Assembly: GCF_022414595.1 (NCBI RefSeq)
Contig: NZ_JADWYO010000067.1
Location: forward strand, 1 to 32,561
Length of the DNA: 32,561 nt
Source of the DNA: Streptomyces sp. MUM 203J
GTDB lineage: Bacteria; Actinomycetota; Actinomycetes; Streptomycetales; Streptomycetaceae
Reading direction: 5' to 3'
Below the pieces are notes generated by a model. That model was not told where the DNA came from and searched no databases. It saw nothing but the letters and a program-made list of their open reading frames with translations. The stretch's first letter is position 1, and every line of letters starts with the position of its first letter. Below are positions 24,472-32,550 of the stretch, one piece after another. The position numbers were made by a program, and so were the translations under genes.

Positions 24472-25584
24472 ATGTTCCCTCCACCCCAGAAGACACAGAG
24501 GCAACGGGACCCCTTCTTCGACAACGCCAAGTACCTGGCGATCGTGCTCGTCGCGGTGGCGCACGCGTGGGAGCCGGTCATGGACGGAAGCCGCGCGACC
24601 CGCGCGCTGTACATGGTCGTCTACACGTTCCACATGCCGGCGTTCGTGCTGATCTCCGGGTACATGTCGAGGACCTTCGAGGGGCGGACCGGGCAGCTGA
24701 GACGGCTGGTGAGCGGCGTCGTGGTGCCGTACGTGGTCTTCGAGACCGCGTACACCCTGTTCCGCCGCTGGTCCGGGGACTATCCGGAGGCGCCGCTGAG
24801 CCTGACCGACCCCTTCTATCTGACCTGGTTCCTGGTCGCCCTGTTCGTGTGGCGGCTGTCCGCGCCGCTGTGGCGGTCGCTGCGCCACCCGGTGCCGGTG
24901 GCCCTCGGGGTCGCCGTGCTGGCCTCGCTGACGCCGGGCATCGGGGCCGATCTGGACCTCCAGCGGGTGCTCCAGTTCCTGCCCTTCTTCGTGCTGGGGC
25001 TGTCGCTGCGGGAGGAGCACTTCCGGATGGTGCGGCGGCGCGCGGTGCGGCTGCTGTCCGTGCCGGTGGTGCTGGGCGCCGTGGCGATGGCGTACCGGGT
25101 GGGGCCGGAGGTGCGGCTGAGCTGGTTCTACCGGAGCTCCGCCGCGGGGGACCTCGACGCCGCCTGGTGGACCGGGCCGGTGATGACCCTGCTGCTGTCG
25201 GCGTGCGCGCTGGCGCTGACCGCGTGTTTCCTGGCGTGGGTGCCGGGACGGCGCACCTGGTTCACGGTGCTGGGCGCGGGCAGCGTCTGCGGCTATCTGC
25301 TGCACGGCTTCCCCGTGAAGGCGCTGGAGTACTGGCACGTTGTTGACGCCTTCCCGGTGCTGGCCACACCTGCCGGACGGGTCGGCGTGACGGTGGCGGC
25401 GGCCGTCATGGTCACGCTGATGTGTACGCCGCCGGTGCGGCGGACCCTGCGGTGGGCGGTGGAGCCTCCGCTGGACTGGGCGTTTCGCACGGAGCCGCGT
25501 GACGCGGCTCGGGGCGGGGGTCCGGCGGAGCCCGCGGCCGAGGGGCGGGTGCCCGTGCCGGCCGGGGGCGTCAGCCGGCGCTGA
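24472..25584 (+). CDS. Membrane acyltransferase (acyltransferase 3 / fucose 4-O-acetylase-like)
   Basis: The 370-residue polytopic protein fits the acyltransferase-3 family. It opens with FFDNAKYLAIVLVAVAHAWEPV, carrying the conserved His of the first span, then MVVYTFHMPAFVLISGYMSR, the family's second signature. About ten hydrophobic segments follow. These enzymes move acyl groups, usually acetyl, onto sugars or other acceptors at the membrane; the acceptor here is unknown. The ATG at 24472 is chosen because the conserved sequence starts soon after and TAGTGT lies 7 nt upstream; an in-frame ATG at 24418 adds 18 unlikely residues. The C-terminal ~30 residues are Pro/Ala/Gly-rich. The last 14 bases overlap the convergent HD gene. 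Confidence 0.88.
   Translation: MFPPPQKTQRQRDPFFDNAKYLAIVLVAVAHAWEPVMDGSRATRALYMVVYTFHMPAFVLISGYMSRTFEGRTGQLRRLVSGVVVPYVVFETAYTLFRRWSGDYPEAPLSLTDPFYLTWFLVALFVWRLSAPLWRSLRHPVPVALGVAVLASLTPGIGADLDLQRVLQFLPFFVLGLSLREEHFRMVRRRAVRLLSVPVVLGAVAMAYRVGPEVRLSWFYRSSAAGDLDAAWWTGPVMTLLLSACALALTACFLAWVPGRRTWFTVLGAGSVCGYLLHGFPVKALEYWHVVDAFPVLATPAGRVGVTVAAAVMVTLMCTPPVRRTLRWAVEPPLDWAFRTEPRDAARGGGPAEPAAEGRVPVPAGGVSRR
25492..25510. terminator. Possible hairpin inside the end of the acyltransferase gene
   Basis: GAGCCGCG-TGA-CGCGGCTC, an 8-bp perfect stem, lies about 60 nt past the HD gene stop. Since the two genes overlap tail to tail, it may act for the HD transcript. Confidence 0.3.
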
Positions 25585-26026
25585 GGCCCAGCAGGGCCCG
25601 TACCCGCGCGTACTTGGCGGCCAGCCGGGTGCGGGTCGGCTCGTCCAGGACGGCGAGGCGGGCGGGGTCGGCGTTGTGGGCGAGGTCGGCCTCCTTGACG
25701 AGGAGGGCACCAGGGGTGGCGAGGATCCTGGCGGTGTACGTCTCCGGGGACTCGCCCCCGCGTCTCGTGACGGCCAGGACCATGTCCTTGACGCCCCGAG
25801 GCAGCGGCGTCGCCATGAGTCCGTCCTCCGAGAGGGCGTCGTCCTCGACGGCGTCGTGCAGCCAGGCGGCGGCGATCTGCTCGTCCGTGCCGCCCCTGGC
25901 CCGGACGCCGTCCGCCACGGCCTGGAGATGGTCGGCGTAGGGGCGGCCGGCCTTGTCGGTCTGCCCCTCGTGGGCGCGGCGGGCCAGGGCCTCGACCTGC
26001 GCGAGTGTCATGTACGGCTCCGACAT
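25571..26026 (-). CDS. HD domain-containing protein (predicted phosphohydrolase)
   Basis: The 151-residue protein has an HD-type fold with candidate metal ligands H33 (YADHLQAVA) and H57-D58 (AAAWLHDAVEDD). RAHEGQTDKAGRPYADHL resembles the N-terminal hydrolase part of RelA/SpoT and MESH1 proteins, so a small alarmone hydrolase is possible, but I cannot decide this by eye. Two starts compete: ATG at 26026, with TACAGT 7 nt upstream (leaderless), and ATG at 26011, with GGAG 6 nt upstream. They differ by five residues outside the conserved part. The open frame back to 26101 is unconserved. The gene follows the SpoIIE-type phosphatase on the same strand after a 99-bp gap. Confidence 0.85.
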   Translation of the reverse strand: MSEPYMTLAQVEALARRAHEGQTDKAGRPYADHLQAVADGVRARGGTDEQIAAAWLHDAVEDDALSEDGLMATPLPRGVKDMVLAVTRRGGESPETYTARILATPGALLVKEADLAHNADPARLAVLDEPTRTRLAAKYARVRALLGLSAG

Positions 26027-26033
26027 GCGCCGC

Positions 26034-26039
26034 ACTGTA
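26034..26039 (-). promoter_or_regulatory. Candidate -10 box for the HD gene
   Basis: TACAGT on the minus strand, 7 nt before the ATG at 26026. No TTGAC-like -35 is visible. Confidence 0.35.
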
Positions 26040-26125
26040 CGCCGTGCCGGGCGCTCCGGGCCTGCCCTGCGGACCAGGGCGAGTGCCGTTCCGGGAGTCA
26101 CCCCCTGCCCGAAGGGCTCGGGGGG

Positions 26126-27274
26126 TCAGCCGTTCCGGGAGATCAGGAGCAGCGCGCGGTCGTCGTTGACGTCCTTCGCGCAGGCTTCGATCAGGTGCCA
26201 CGCCGCGCCCTGGAAGCCGGCTGTCACATAGCGGTCGGCCTCGCCGGTGAGACGGTCGATGCCTTCCGCGATGTCGCGGTCGGCGGACTCCACCAGGCCG
26301 TCGGTGAACAGCATCAGGACGTCCCCGGGGCGGAGGGTGCCCTTGACCGGATGGAATTCGGCGCCGTCGTACACACCCAGCAGCGGGCCCTCCGCGTCCT
26401 TCTCCTCCCAGCGGCCGCTGCCCGCATGGAGCTGGAGGGCCGGGAGGTGGCCGGCGGAGAGCAGTTCGTAGTCGCCCGAGTCCAGGTCGAGCACCAGGTG
26501 GATGGAGGTGGCGAAGCCCTCGTCCCAGTCCTGGCGCAGGAGGTAGCCGTTGGCGGCAGGGAGGAAGCCGTGCGGCGGCAGGGAGCCCAGCAGGCCGCCG
26601 AACGCACCGGACAGGAGCAGCGCACGGGAGCCCGCGTCCATGCCCTTGCCGGACACGTCGGTGAGGACGACCTCCAGGGTGCGGCCCCCGTGGGTGCGGG
26701 CGGCGACGACGAAGTCGCCGGAGAAGGACTGGCCGCCCGCCGGCCGCAGCGCCATCTCCCGGTGCCAGCCCTTCGGCAACGCGGGCAGCGCGCTCTGGGC
26801 GCGGATGCGCTCCCGCAGGTCGAACAGCATGGTGCCGCCGCGCCGCCAGGGCACGCCGACCCGGGCCCGGAACTGGGCTATCAGCAGGCCGAAGAGCCCG
26901 CAGGCGGCGACCACCAGGACCGTGCCGGGGGTCACCCGGGCCATGCCCTCGGTGTACGGGCCCAGCACCGCCGACTCGATGATCAGCGCGCCGGCCGCCG
27001 CCGCGTACAGCCCGAGCAGGCTCGCGGGCCGCAGCAGGAGCCCGCCGGCCACGATGGGCAGGACCAGCGCCTCGGGCGCGAACCACACGGGGGCCGCGAG
27101 CGTGGCCAGCATGAGCGCCGGGATGGTCAGGAAGAGTCCGGCCAGCGCGATCCAGTCGGAGCCGTCGCCGCGGAAGTAGTCGACGGCGGATTTGCGCAGG
27201 CCGACGCGGGCCCGGTGGACCGCCTTGCGGTACCGGGCCAGGTACGTGTCGAGTCGTCGTGCGCTACGGGCCAT
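26126..27274 (-). CDS. Membrane-anchored PP2C-family (SpoIIE-type) serine phosphatase
   Basis: The 382-residue protein has an N-terminal membrane region with about three or four spans (IALAGLFLTIPALMLATLA near 42-60; ALVLPIVAGGLLLRPASLLGLYAAAA near 69-94; TVLVVAACGLFGLLIAQF near 118-135) and a C-terminal SpoIIE/PP2C domain from about 165. Metal-binding acidic residues are visible in SGDFVVA (D187), VLTDVSGKGMDAG (D206), PGDVLMLFTDGLVES and NDDRALL. In Streptomyces such phosphatases dephosphorylate anti-anti-sigma factors; the partner is not in this window. The ATG at 27274 (MARSARRLDTYLARYRKAV) is chosen over 27376 because TAGGGT lies 8 nt upstream and the added sequence is unconserved. Confidence 0.92.
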   Translation of the reverse strand: MARSARRLDTYLARYRKAVHRARVGLRKSAVDYFRGDGSDWIALAGLFLTIPALMLATLAAPVWFAPEALVLPIVAGGLLLRPASLLGLYAAAAGALIIESAVLGPYTEGMARVTPGTVLVVAACGLFGLLIAQFRARVGVPWRRGGTMLFDLRERIRAQSALPALPKGWHREMALRPAGGQSFSGDFVVAARTHGGRTLEVVLTDVSGKGMDAGSRALLLSGAFGGLLGSLPPHGFLPAANGYLLRQDWDEGFATSIHLVLDLDSGDYELLSAGHLPALQLHAGSGRWEEKDAEGPLLGVYDGAEFHPVKGTLRPGDVLMLFTDGLVESADRDIAEGIDRLTGEADRYVTAGFQGAAWHLIEACAKDVNDDRALLLISRNG

Positions 27275-27282
27275 TGGCCTGG

Positions 27283-27288
27283 ACCCTA
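27283..27288 (-). promoter_or_regulatory. Candidate promoter -10 for the SpoIIE-type phosphatase gene
   Basis: TAGGGT on the minus strand, 8 nt before the ATG at 27274. CTGCAC 18 nt further upstream is a weak -35. Confidence 0.4.
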
Positions 27289-27381
27289 TCCACCCGGCCG
27301 GGGGGCGTGCAGGGGGACCCCCGAGACAATGCGTTCGAAATCGGGTCGCATCGGGGGTGGCGGGGCTGTTACGCATGACTC

Positions 27382-28611
27382 ATGACGACTGAGTTGCGGG
27401 TCCTGCGCCCGGAAGAATGGGCCACCTGGTACGGGCAGCTGGAGTTCGCGTTCGGGGATGTGCCGGAGTCCCCGGAGGAGCGGGAGCTGTGGGAGGCGCT
27501 GACCGAGCCGGAGCGGTCGCTGGGCGCCTGGGACGGGGACGTGTGCGTGGGGACGGCCGGATCGTTCTCCTTCCGGATGGCGGTGCCGGGCGGGGCGGTG
27601 GTACCGACGGCGGGGGTGACCATGGTGAGCGTGGCGCCGACGCACCGCAGGCGCGGGATCCTCACCTCGATGATGCGGCGGCAGCTCGACGACCTGCGGG
27701 CGACCGGCGAGTCGCTGGCCCTGCTCACGGCGACGGAGCCGGACATCTACGGCCGGTTCGGCTACGGGATGGCGGCGCCGCGGATGCGGGCGGAGATCGA
27801 CACGAGCCGGGTGCGGCTCTCCGTACCGGAGGGGACGGACGACGTACGGCTGCGCCTCGCGCGGCCGGAGGAGGCGGCCAAGGAGTGCGAGGCGGTGTAC
27901 GCGCGGCTGGTGCCGGGGCGGCCGGGGATGCTGGAGCGGCGTCCGGGCTGGGAGCGGCTGCCGTTGCTGGATCCTCCGTCCGAGCGTGGTGGTGCCTCGC
28001 CGCTGGCGTGTGTGCTGGCGGAGCGGGGTGGCGAGGTCGTCGGGTTCGCGCTGTACCGGGTGCGGCCCGACTGGGACCCGGAGGGCGCCAGGGGCACGGT
28101 CGTGCTGGGGCACGAGGGGGCGCTCGACCCGGCCGCGTACGCCGCCCTGTGGCGTTATCTGTGGAACATCGACCTCACCTCGCGGCTGGTGCTGTCCAAC
28201 CGGCCGGCCGACGAGCCCTGGCAGCACCTGGTCTCGGACATCCGGCGGTGCCGGGTGGTCCACCGGGACGGGGGCTATCTGCGGCTGGTGGACGTGGGGG
28301 CGGCGCTGGAGGCGCGGACGTACCAGACACCGGTCGATGTGGTGCTGGAGGTCGCGGACGACTTCTGCCCGTGGAACGCGGGGCGGTGGCGGCTGACCGG
28401 GGACACCGGGGGCGCGCAGTGCGTCGGCACGACCGACGCGCCGGATCTGGCCCTGTCCGTACGGGAGCTGGGCGCGGCCTACCTGGGCGGTGTGCCGCTC
28501 GTGTCGCTGGCGGCGGCCGGGCGGGTGCGGGAGCTGCGGGAGGGCGCGCTGGCGCAGGCGTCGCGGGCGTTCGGCTCGCCGGTGGCGCCGTGGGTTCCGC
28601 ACGGTTTCTGA
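27382..28611 (+). CDS. Eis-like GNAT family N-acetyltransferase
   Basis: The 409-residue protein has the Eis layout: two GNAT-type domains and a C-terminal sterol-carrier-like domain. The acetyl-CoA loop is VSVAPTHRRRGILTSMMRR at 82-100. IYGRFGYG (122-129) contains Y123, which matches the tyrosine proposed as general acid in mycobacterial Eis, and the chain ends in Phe (F409), whose free carboxylate acts as base in Eis. Mycobacterial Eis acetylates aminoglycosides and other amines at several positions; the substrate here is unknown. The ATG at 27382 has no strong ribosome-binding site; a five-codon ATG-TGA frame begins 7 nt before it and overlaps the start. It diverges from the phosphatase gene (107-bp gap) and converges on the glycosylase gene (19-bp gap). 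Confidence 0.9.
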   Translation: MTTELRVLRPEEWATWYGQLEFAFGDVPESPEERELWEALTEPERSLGAWDGDVCVGTAGSFSFRMAVPGGAVVPTAGVTMVSVAPTHRRRGILTSMMRRQLDDLRATGESLALLTATEPDIYGRFGYGMAAPRMRAEIDTSRVRLSVPEGTDDVRLRLARPEEAAKECEAVYARLVPGRPGMLERRPGWERLPLLDPPSERGGASPLACVLAERGGEVVGFALYRVRPDWDPEGARGTVVLGHEGALDPAAYAALWRYLWNIDLTSRLVLSNRPADEPWQHLVSDIRRCRVVHRDGGYLRLVDVGAALEARTYQTPVDVVLEVADDFCPWNAGRWRLTGDTGGAQCVGTTDAPDLALSVRELGAAYLGGVPLVSLAAAGRVRELREGALAQASRAFGSPVAPWVPHGF

Positions 28612-28630
28612 GCGGCACCCGCGGCGGGGC

Positions 28631-29440
28631 TCACGCGGGCTGGCAGGCGGGGCACCAGAAGAGGTTGCGGGCGGCGAGACCGGCGGTGCGGATCTCGCCG
28701 CCGCAGATGTGGCAGGGCTGGAGGGCCCGGCGGTAGACGTACACCTCGCCGCCGTGGTCGTCCACCCTGGGCGGGCGGCCCATGGCCTCGGGGGTGTGCT
28801 CGGGGCGTACGGTGTCGATGCGGTTGTGCCGTACGCCTTCCCGCATCAGCGCCGCGAGGTCGTGCCAGATCGCCGTCCACTGGGCCTCGGTGAGGTCACG
28901 GCCCGCGCGGTACGGATCGATGCCGTGCCGGAACAGCACCTCGGCGCGGTAGACGTTGCCGACGCCCGCGATGACCTTCTGGTCCATGAGCAGGGCGGCG
29001 ACGGTGGTGCGGGAGCGGGAGATCCGGCGCCAGGCGCGGCCGGGACCGTCGTCGTCCCGCAGCGGGTCGGGGCCGAGCCTGTCGTGTATCGCCTGCTTCT
29101 CGGGCTCGGTGATGAGCGCGCAGGCGGTGGGGCCGCGCAGGTCCATGTACGACCGCTCGTTCAGCAGCCGGAGCCGTACGGTGCCGGCGGGTGGCGGCGC
29201 GGGGGTGTCGCCGAAGGCCACCTTGCCGAACAGACCGAGGTGGATGTGCACCCACTCCCCCGGGGCGAAGCCGAGGAACAGGTGCTTGCCGTGCGCTTCG
29301 GCGGCCGTCAGGACCGTGCCGTCGAGCAGCTCCGCGGCGTCGGAGAACCTGCCCTGGGGGCTGCTCACCCGCACGGCCCGGCCGCCGAACCGCTCGCGGT
29401 GGTCGGCGGCCAGCCGGTGGATCGTATGCCCTTCGGGCAC
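28631..29440 (-). CDS. Fpg/Nei family DNA glycosylase (endonuclease VIII-like)
   Basis: The 269-residue base-excision-repair enzyme removes oxidised bases and cleaves the strand. After removal of Met, P2 is the catalytic nucleophile and E3 follows (PEGHTIHRL). K52 in AHGKHLF, IAGVGNVYRAEVLF for DNA binding, and a zinc finger with C243, C246, C263 and C266 complete the active framework. The PEGHT start and the missing Fpg-type recognition loop favour the Nei side of the family, but I cannot separate the subgroups by eye. The GTG at 29440 has AGGA 8 nt upstream and lies 4 nt past the rpiB stop, so rpiB and this gene are co-transcribed and probably coupled. Confidence 0.93.
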   Translation of the reverse strand: MPEGHTIHRLAADHRERFGGRAVRVSSPQGRFSDAAELLDGTVLTAAEAHGKHLFLGFAPGEWVHIHLGLFGKVAFGDTPAPPPAGTVRLRLLNERSYMDLRGPTACALITEPEKQAIHDRLGPDPLRDDDGPGRAWRRISRSRTTVAALLMDQKVIAGVGNVYRAEVLFRHGIDPYRAGRDLTEAQWTAIWHDLAALMREGVRHNRIDTVRPEHTPEAMGRPPRVDDHGGEVYVYRRALQPCHICGGEIRTAGLAARNLFWCPACQPA

Positions 29441-29444
29441 GGCG

Positions 29445-29933
<489 letters not shown>

Positions 29934-29940
29934 GGTGGGG

Positions 29941-29946
29941 AGTCTA
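29941..29946 (-). promoter_or_regulatory. Candidate -10 box for leaderless rpiB transcript
   Basis: TAGACT on the minus strand, 7 nt (CCCCACC) before the ATG at 29933; the same hexamer and spacing as folC. Confidence 0.5.
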
Positions 29947-30016
29947 TCGGGGGGCCGGGGCCGAGCCCGTCCGGCTCCTCGCGCCACGGGGGTCCCGGGG
30001 GAAGGAGCCCTGCGGA

Positions 30017-30610
30017 TCAGGCCCCGCGCCGCCCCACCAGCTTCCACGTCGCCGGCAGCAGCCCCATCGCCAGCGCCGCCTTCAGCGCGTCGCCGATCAG
30101 GAACGGCACCATGCCGAGCGCGACCGCCTTGCCCAGGCCCATCCCGGTCGCGAACGCCAGGTACGGCACGCCGACCGCGTAGACGATCGCGGAGCCGAGC
30201 GCCATCACGCCCGCCATCCGCCACACGGACCGGTCCGCGCCCCGCCGAGCGAGCGCGCCGACCGCCGCCGAGGCGAGCAGCATCCCGAGGATGTATCCGA
30301 GCGTCGGGATGGCGAACCCGGACGCTCCCTCCGCGAACCACGGCATGCCGGCCATGCCGAGCACCAGGTACAGGGCCAGCGAGGCGAAGCCGCGGCCCGC
30401 GCCGAGTGCGGTGCCGACCAGCAGCGCGGCGAAGGTCTGGCCGGTGATCGGCGCGGGCAGGTTCTCGACCGGGATGGATATCTGCGCGGCCAGGCCGGTC
30501 AGCGCGGCGCCGCCGGCGACCAGGGCGACGTCGCGGACGCGGGACGAAGGCAGCAGGTCGGCGAGGACCGTTCCCGTGGGGGCGGGTGCGGTGGCGGCAG
30601 CAGTACTCAT
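30017..30610 (-). CDS. bioY: BioY family biotin transporter (ECF S component)
   Basis: The 197-residue membrane protein has about six hydrophobic segments and the BioY signature ENLPAPITGQTFAALLVG near 48-65, followed by GFASLALYLVLGMAGMPWFAEGASGFAIPTLGYILG. BioY captures biotin and works alone or with an ECF ATPase module; no ECF A or T gene is nearby, so it either acts alone or uses a shared module. The ATG at 30610 has GGAG 5 nt upstream. A promoter-like pair and an overlapping 16-bp palindrome lie just upstream, suggesting repression, perhaps by biotin status. Confidence 0.92.
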   Translation of the reverse strand: MSTAAATAPAPTGTVLADLLPSSRVRDVALVAGGAALTGLAAQISIPVENLPAPITGQTFAALLVGTALGAGRGFASLALYLVLGMAGMPWFAEGASGFAIPTLGYILGMLLASAAVGALARRGADRSVWRMAGVMALGSAIVYAVGVPYLAFATGMGLGKAVALGMVPFLIGDALKAALAMGLLPATWKLVGRRGA

Positions 30611-30663
30611 CGGGACTCCGCGGAGGTCGGGCCGGTCGTGCGGCCTGGTCAGGGGACCTGCCG

Positions 30664-30693
30664 ACCGTAGCCCAGGAGTGAACGACCGATCAC
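30664..30693 (-). promoter_or_regulatory. Candidate bioY promoter with overlapping palindromic operator
   Basis: On the minus strand GTGATC (30693-30688) and TACGGT (30669-30664) are 18 nt apart. The imperfect palindrome GTGAACGACCGATCAC (30678-30693, six of eight pairs) covers the -35 and spacer, a typical repressor position. Confidence 0.4.
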
Positions 30694-30778
30694 CGTCCGC
30701 CGATGACAAAGCGTCGGACAGGCCGTTGGTGGACTTCGCACAAAGGGCGGCGCCCACACCTCACCTCACCGAAACTTG

Positions 30779-30796
30779 ACGTGACCCTTGTCACGT
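30779..30796. promoter_or_regulatory. Palindromic operator candidate ACGTGAC-N4-GTCACGT
   Basis: A perfect 7-bp inverted repeat with a 4-nt centre, overlapped on its left by TTGACG (30776-30781), a -35-like hexamer facing the permease. No good -10 follows at 17-18 nt. Confidence 0.4.
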
Positions 30797-31023
30797 GGGC
30801 TGGAACTTCGAAGCAGCCCTTTTGCACCATGAGATCCCGAGGGAAGAGACTGTCGAATCTCACCAAGTCGCCCGGGAATCCGGACGTGACTGTTCCGCGC
30901 CTGCGCCTTCACCCTGCGTGAACAGTGTGTCCGCATACCGGAAACCGGTTCCCCGTAATCGGTGCACGGACCCAGACTCATGGGCGACTTTCCCCCCTAC
31001 CGGACAGGAACAGGGCCCCACCC

Positions 31024-32457
31024 ATGTCCCGTACCTCCGCGCCCGCGCGCGTCGACGCGTCCCCGACCGGCGACGCGCCGCTCTCGCACGGACTCAAGCA
31101 ACGCCATCTGTCGATGATCGCCCTGGGCGGCGTGATCGGCGCCGGCCTCTTCGTCGGATCGGGTGCCGCCATCGCGGCGGCCGGGCCGTCGATCATCGTC
31201 GCCTATGCGATCTCCGGCCTGCTCGTCATGCTGGTGATGCGCATGCTGGGCGAGATGTCGGCCGCCAATCCGGCATCCGGCTCCTTCTCGGTGCACGCCG
31301 AGCGGGCGATCGGCCCATGGGCCGGCTTCACGGCGGGCTGGGCCTTCTGGTTCCTGCTGTGCGTGGCCGTGGGCCTGGAGGCGATCGGCGCGGCGAAGAT
31401 CGTGAACGGCTGGCTTCCGGGCGTGCCCGAGTGGTCGCTGGTGGCGCTGTTCATGCTGATGTTCTGTGTGACGAACCTGGCCGCGGTGAAGAACTTCGGC
31501 GAGTTCGAGTTCTGGTTCGCCGCGCTCAAGATCGCCGCGATCGCGCTGTTCCTGGTGATCGGACTGCTGGCCATCCTGGGGATCCTGCCGGGCACCGACG
31601 CCCCCGGCACGTCGAACCTCCTCGGCAACGGCGGCTTCATGCCGAACGGCACCGAGGGCCTGATCCTCGGCTTGCTGGCATCGGTCTTCGCGTACGGCGG
31701 CCTGGAGACCGTCACCATCGCCGCCGCCGAGTCGGAGCACCCGGTGCAGGGTGTCGCCAAGGCGGTCCGTACGGCGATGTGGCGGATCGCGGTCTTCTAC
31801 ATCGGCTCCATGGCGGTGATCGTCACGCTGATCCCGTGGAACAGCGAGTCGCTGGAGAAGGGCTCGTACGTCGCCACGCTGGAGCACCTGGGCCTGCCGG
31901 CGGCCGGCGAGATCATGAACGTGGTCGTGCTGATCGCCCTGCTGTCCGCGATGAACGCCAACATCTACGGCGCCTCCCGCATGGCCTGCTCGCTGGTGGC
32001 GCGCGGGCAGGGCCCGAAGACGCTGGGGAAGATCTCGGGCGGGGTGCCGCGGGTGGCGGTGCTGGCCTCCTCGGTCTTCGGCTTCTCGTGCGTGCTGCTG
32101 AGCTACTGGCGGCCGGACGACGTGTTCATGTGGCTGCTGCGCACCATCGGCGCGATCATCCTGGTGGTCTGGTTCTTCATCGCCGTGTCGCAGCTGGTCC
32201 TCCGCCGCCGCCTGGAGCGGGAGGCCCCGGAGAAGCTGGCCGTGCGGATGTGGGCGTACCCGTACCTGACGTACGCGGCGCTGGCCGGGATCGTGGCGGT
32301 GTTCGTCCTGATGGCGCGGGATCCGGGCACCCGGACGGAGCTGTACTACACCGGCGGCCTGGTACTGCTCCTCGGCGTGGCGGGCTACATCCACCAGCGG
32401 CTGACGGTGAAGGCCGCGGTCGCGGAGGCGGACGCCCTGACCACCGCGGCGGACTGA
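31024..32457 (+). CDS. Amino-acid permease (APC superfamily, GabP/AnsP-like)
   Basis: The 477-residue protein has about twelve membrane spans. After a ~22-residue tail, LKQRHLSMIALGGVIGAGLFVGSG gives the substrate-binding first helix with the GAGLF motif, followed by AGPSIIVAYAISGLLVMLVMRMLGEM, typical of the AAT group of proton-coupled amino-acid importers (GabP, AnsP, AroP, CycA). VFAYGGLETVTIAAAESEHP is the conserved sixth-helix region. The substrate cannot be told from sequence alone. The ATG at 31024 has AGGG 9 nt upstream; the frame is open to 30925 but that part is unconserved. It is divergent from bioY and followed by a hairpin terminator. Confidence 0.93.
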   Translation: MSRTSAPARVDASPTGDAPLSHGLKQRHLSMIALGGVIGAGLFVGSGAAIAAAGPSIIVAYAISGLLVMLVMRMLGEMSAANPASGSFSVHAERAIGPWAGFTAGWAFWFLLCVAVGLEAIGAAKIVNGWLPGVPEWSLVALFMLMFCVTNLAAVKNFGEFEFWFAALKIAAIALFLVIGLLAILGILPGTDAPGTSNLLGNGGFMPNGTEGLILGLLASVFAYGGLETVTIAAAESEHPVQGVAKAVRTAMWRIAVFYIGSMAVIVTLIPWNSESLEKGSYVATLEHLGLPAAGEIMNVVVLIALLSAMNANIYGASRMACSLVARGQGPKTLGKISGGVPRVAVLASSVFGFSCVLLSYWRPDDVFMWLLRTIGAIILVVWFFIAVSQLVLRRRLEREAPEKLAVRMWAYPYLTYAALAGIVAVFVLMARDPGTRTELYYTGGLVLLLGVAGYIHQRLTVKAAVAEADALTTAAD

Positions 32458-32505
32458 CCCCGCACACAGGCACGCACAGGAGGCCCCGGCGCACCTTGGG
32501 TTCTG

Positions 32506-32550
32506 ACGGTCCTCGCAACACCCGCGATCTGTGGGAGTTGCGAGGACCGT
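32506..32550 (+). terminator. Terminator hairpin after the amino-acid permease gene
   Basis: ACGGTCCTCGCAAC (32506-32519) pairs perfectly with GTTGCGAGGACCGT (32537-32550). Three more pairs form inside after one mismatch. It lies 48 nt past the stop. Confidence 0.85.

Larger units (their letters stand above)
30611..31023. other. 413-bp divergent region between bioY and the amino-acid permease gene
   Basis: It holds the bioY promoter and candidate operator near 30664-30693, an 18-bp palindrome at 30779-30796, and AACCGGTT (30943-30950) within GGAAACCGGTTCC. I see no gene here; it looks like a two-sided regulatory region. Confidence 0.6.

Noticed and set aside
24376..24652. Small frame starting at an ATG in the AT-rich region (MDFSVIFERNGES)
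   Set aside because: The nearest AAGGGAG is about 20 nt away, the frame runs out of phase into the acyltransferase gene and its sequence there is a shadow.
27375..27392. Five-codon ATG-TGA frame overlapping the Eis-like gene start
   Set aside because: Could regulate initiation, but it has no ribosome-binding site and short frames like this are common by chance.
27417..28736. 439-residue plus-strand frame over the Eis-like gene
   Set aside because: Gly/Ala/Arg repeats without motifs; a frame shadow of the acetyltransferase gene.
30771..30796. GlnR box before the amino-acid permease
   Set aside because: GAAAC and GTGAC are present but the spacing is 5 nt rather than 6 and the upstream half-site is missing.
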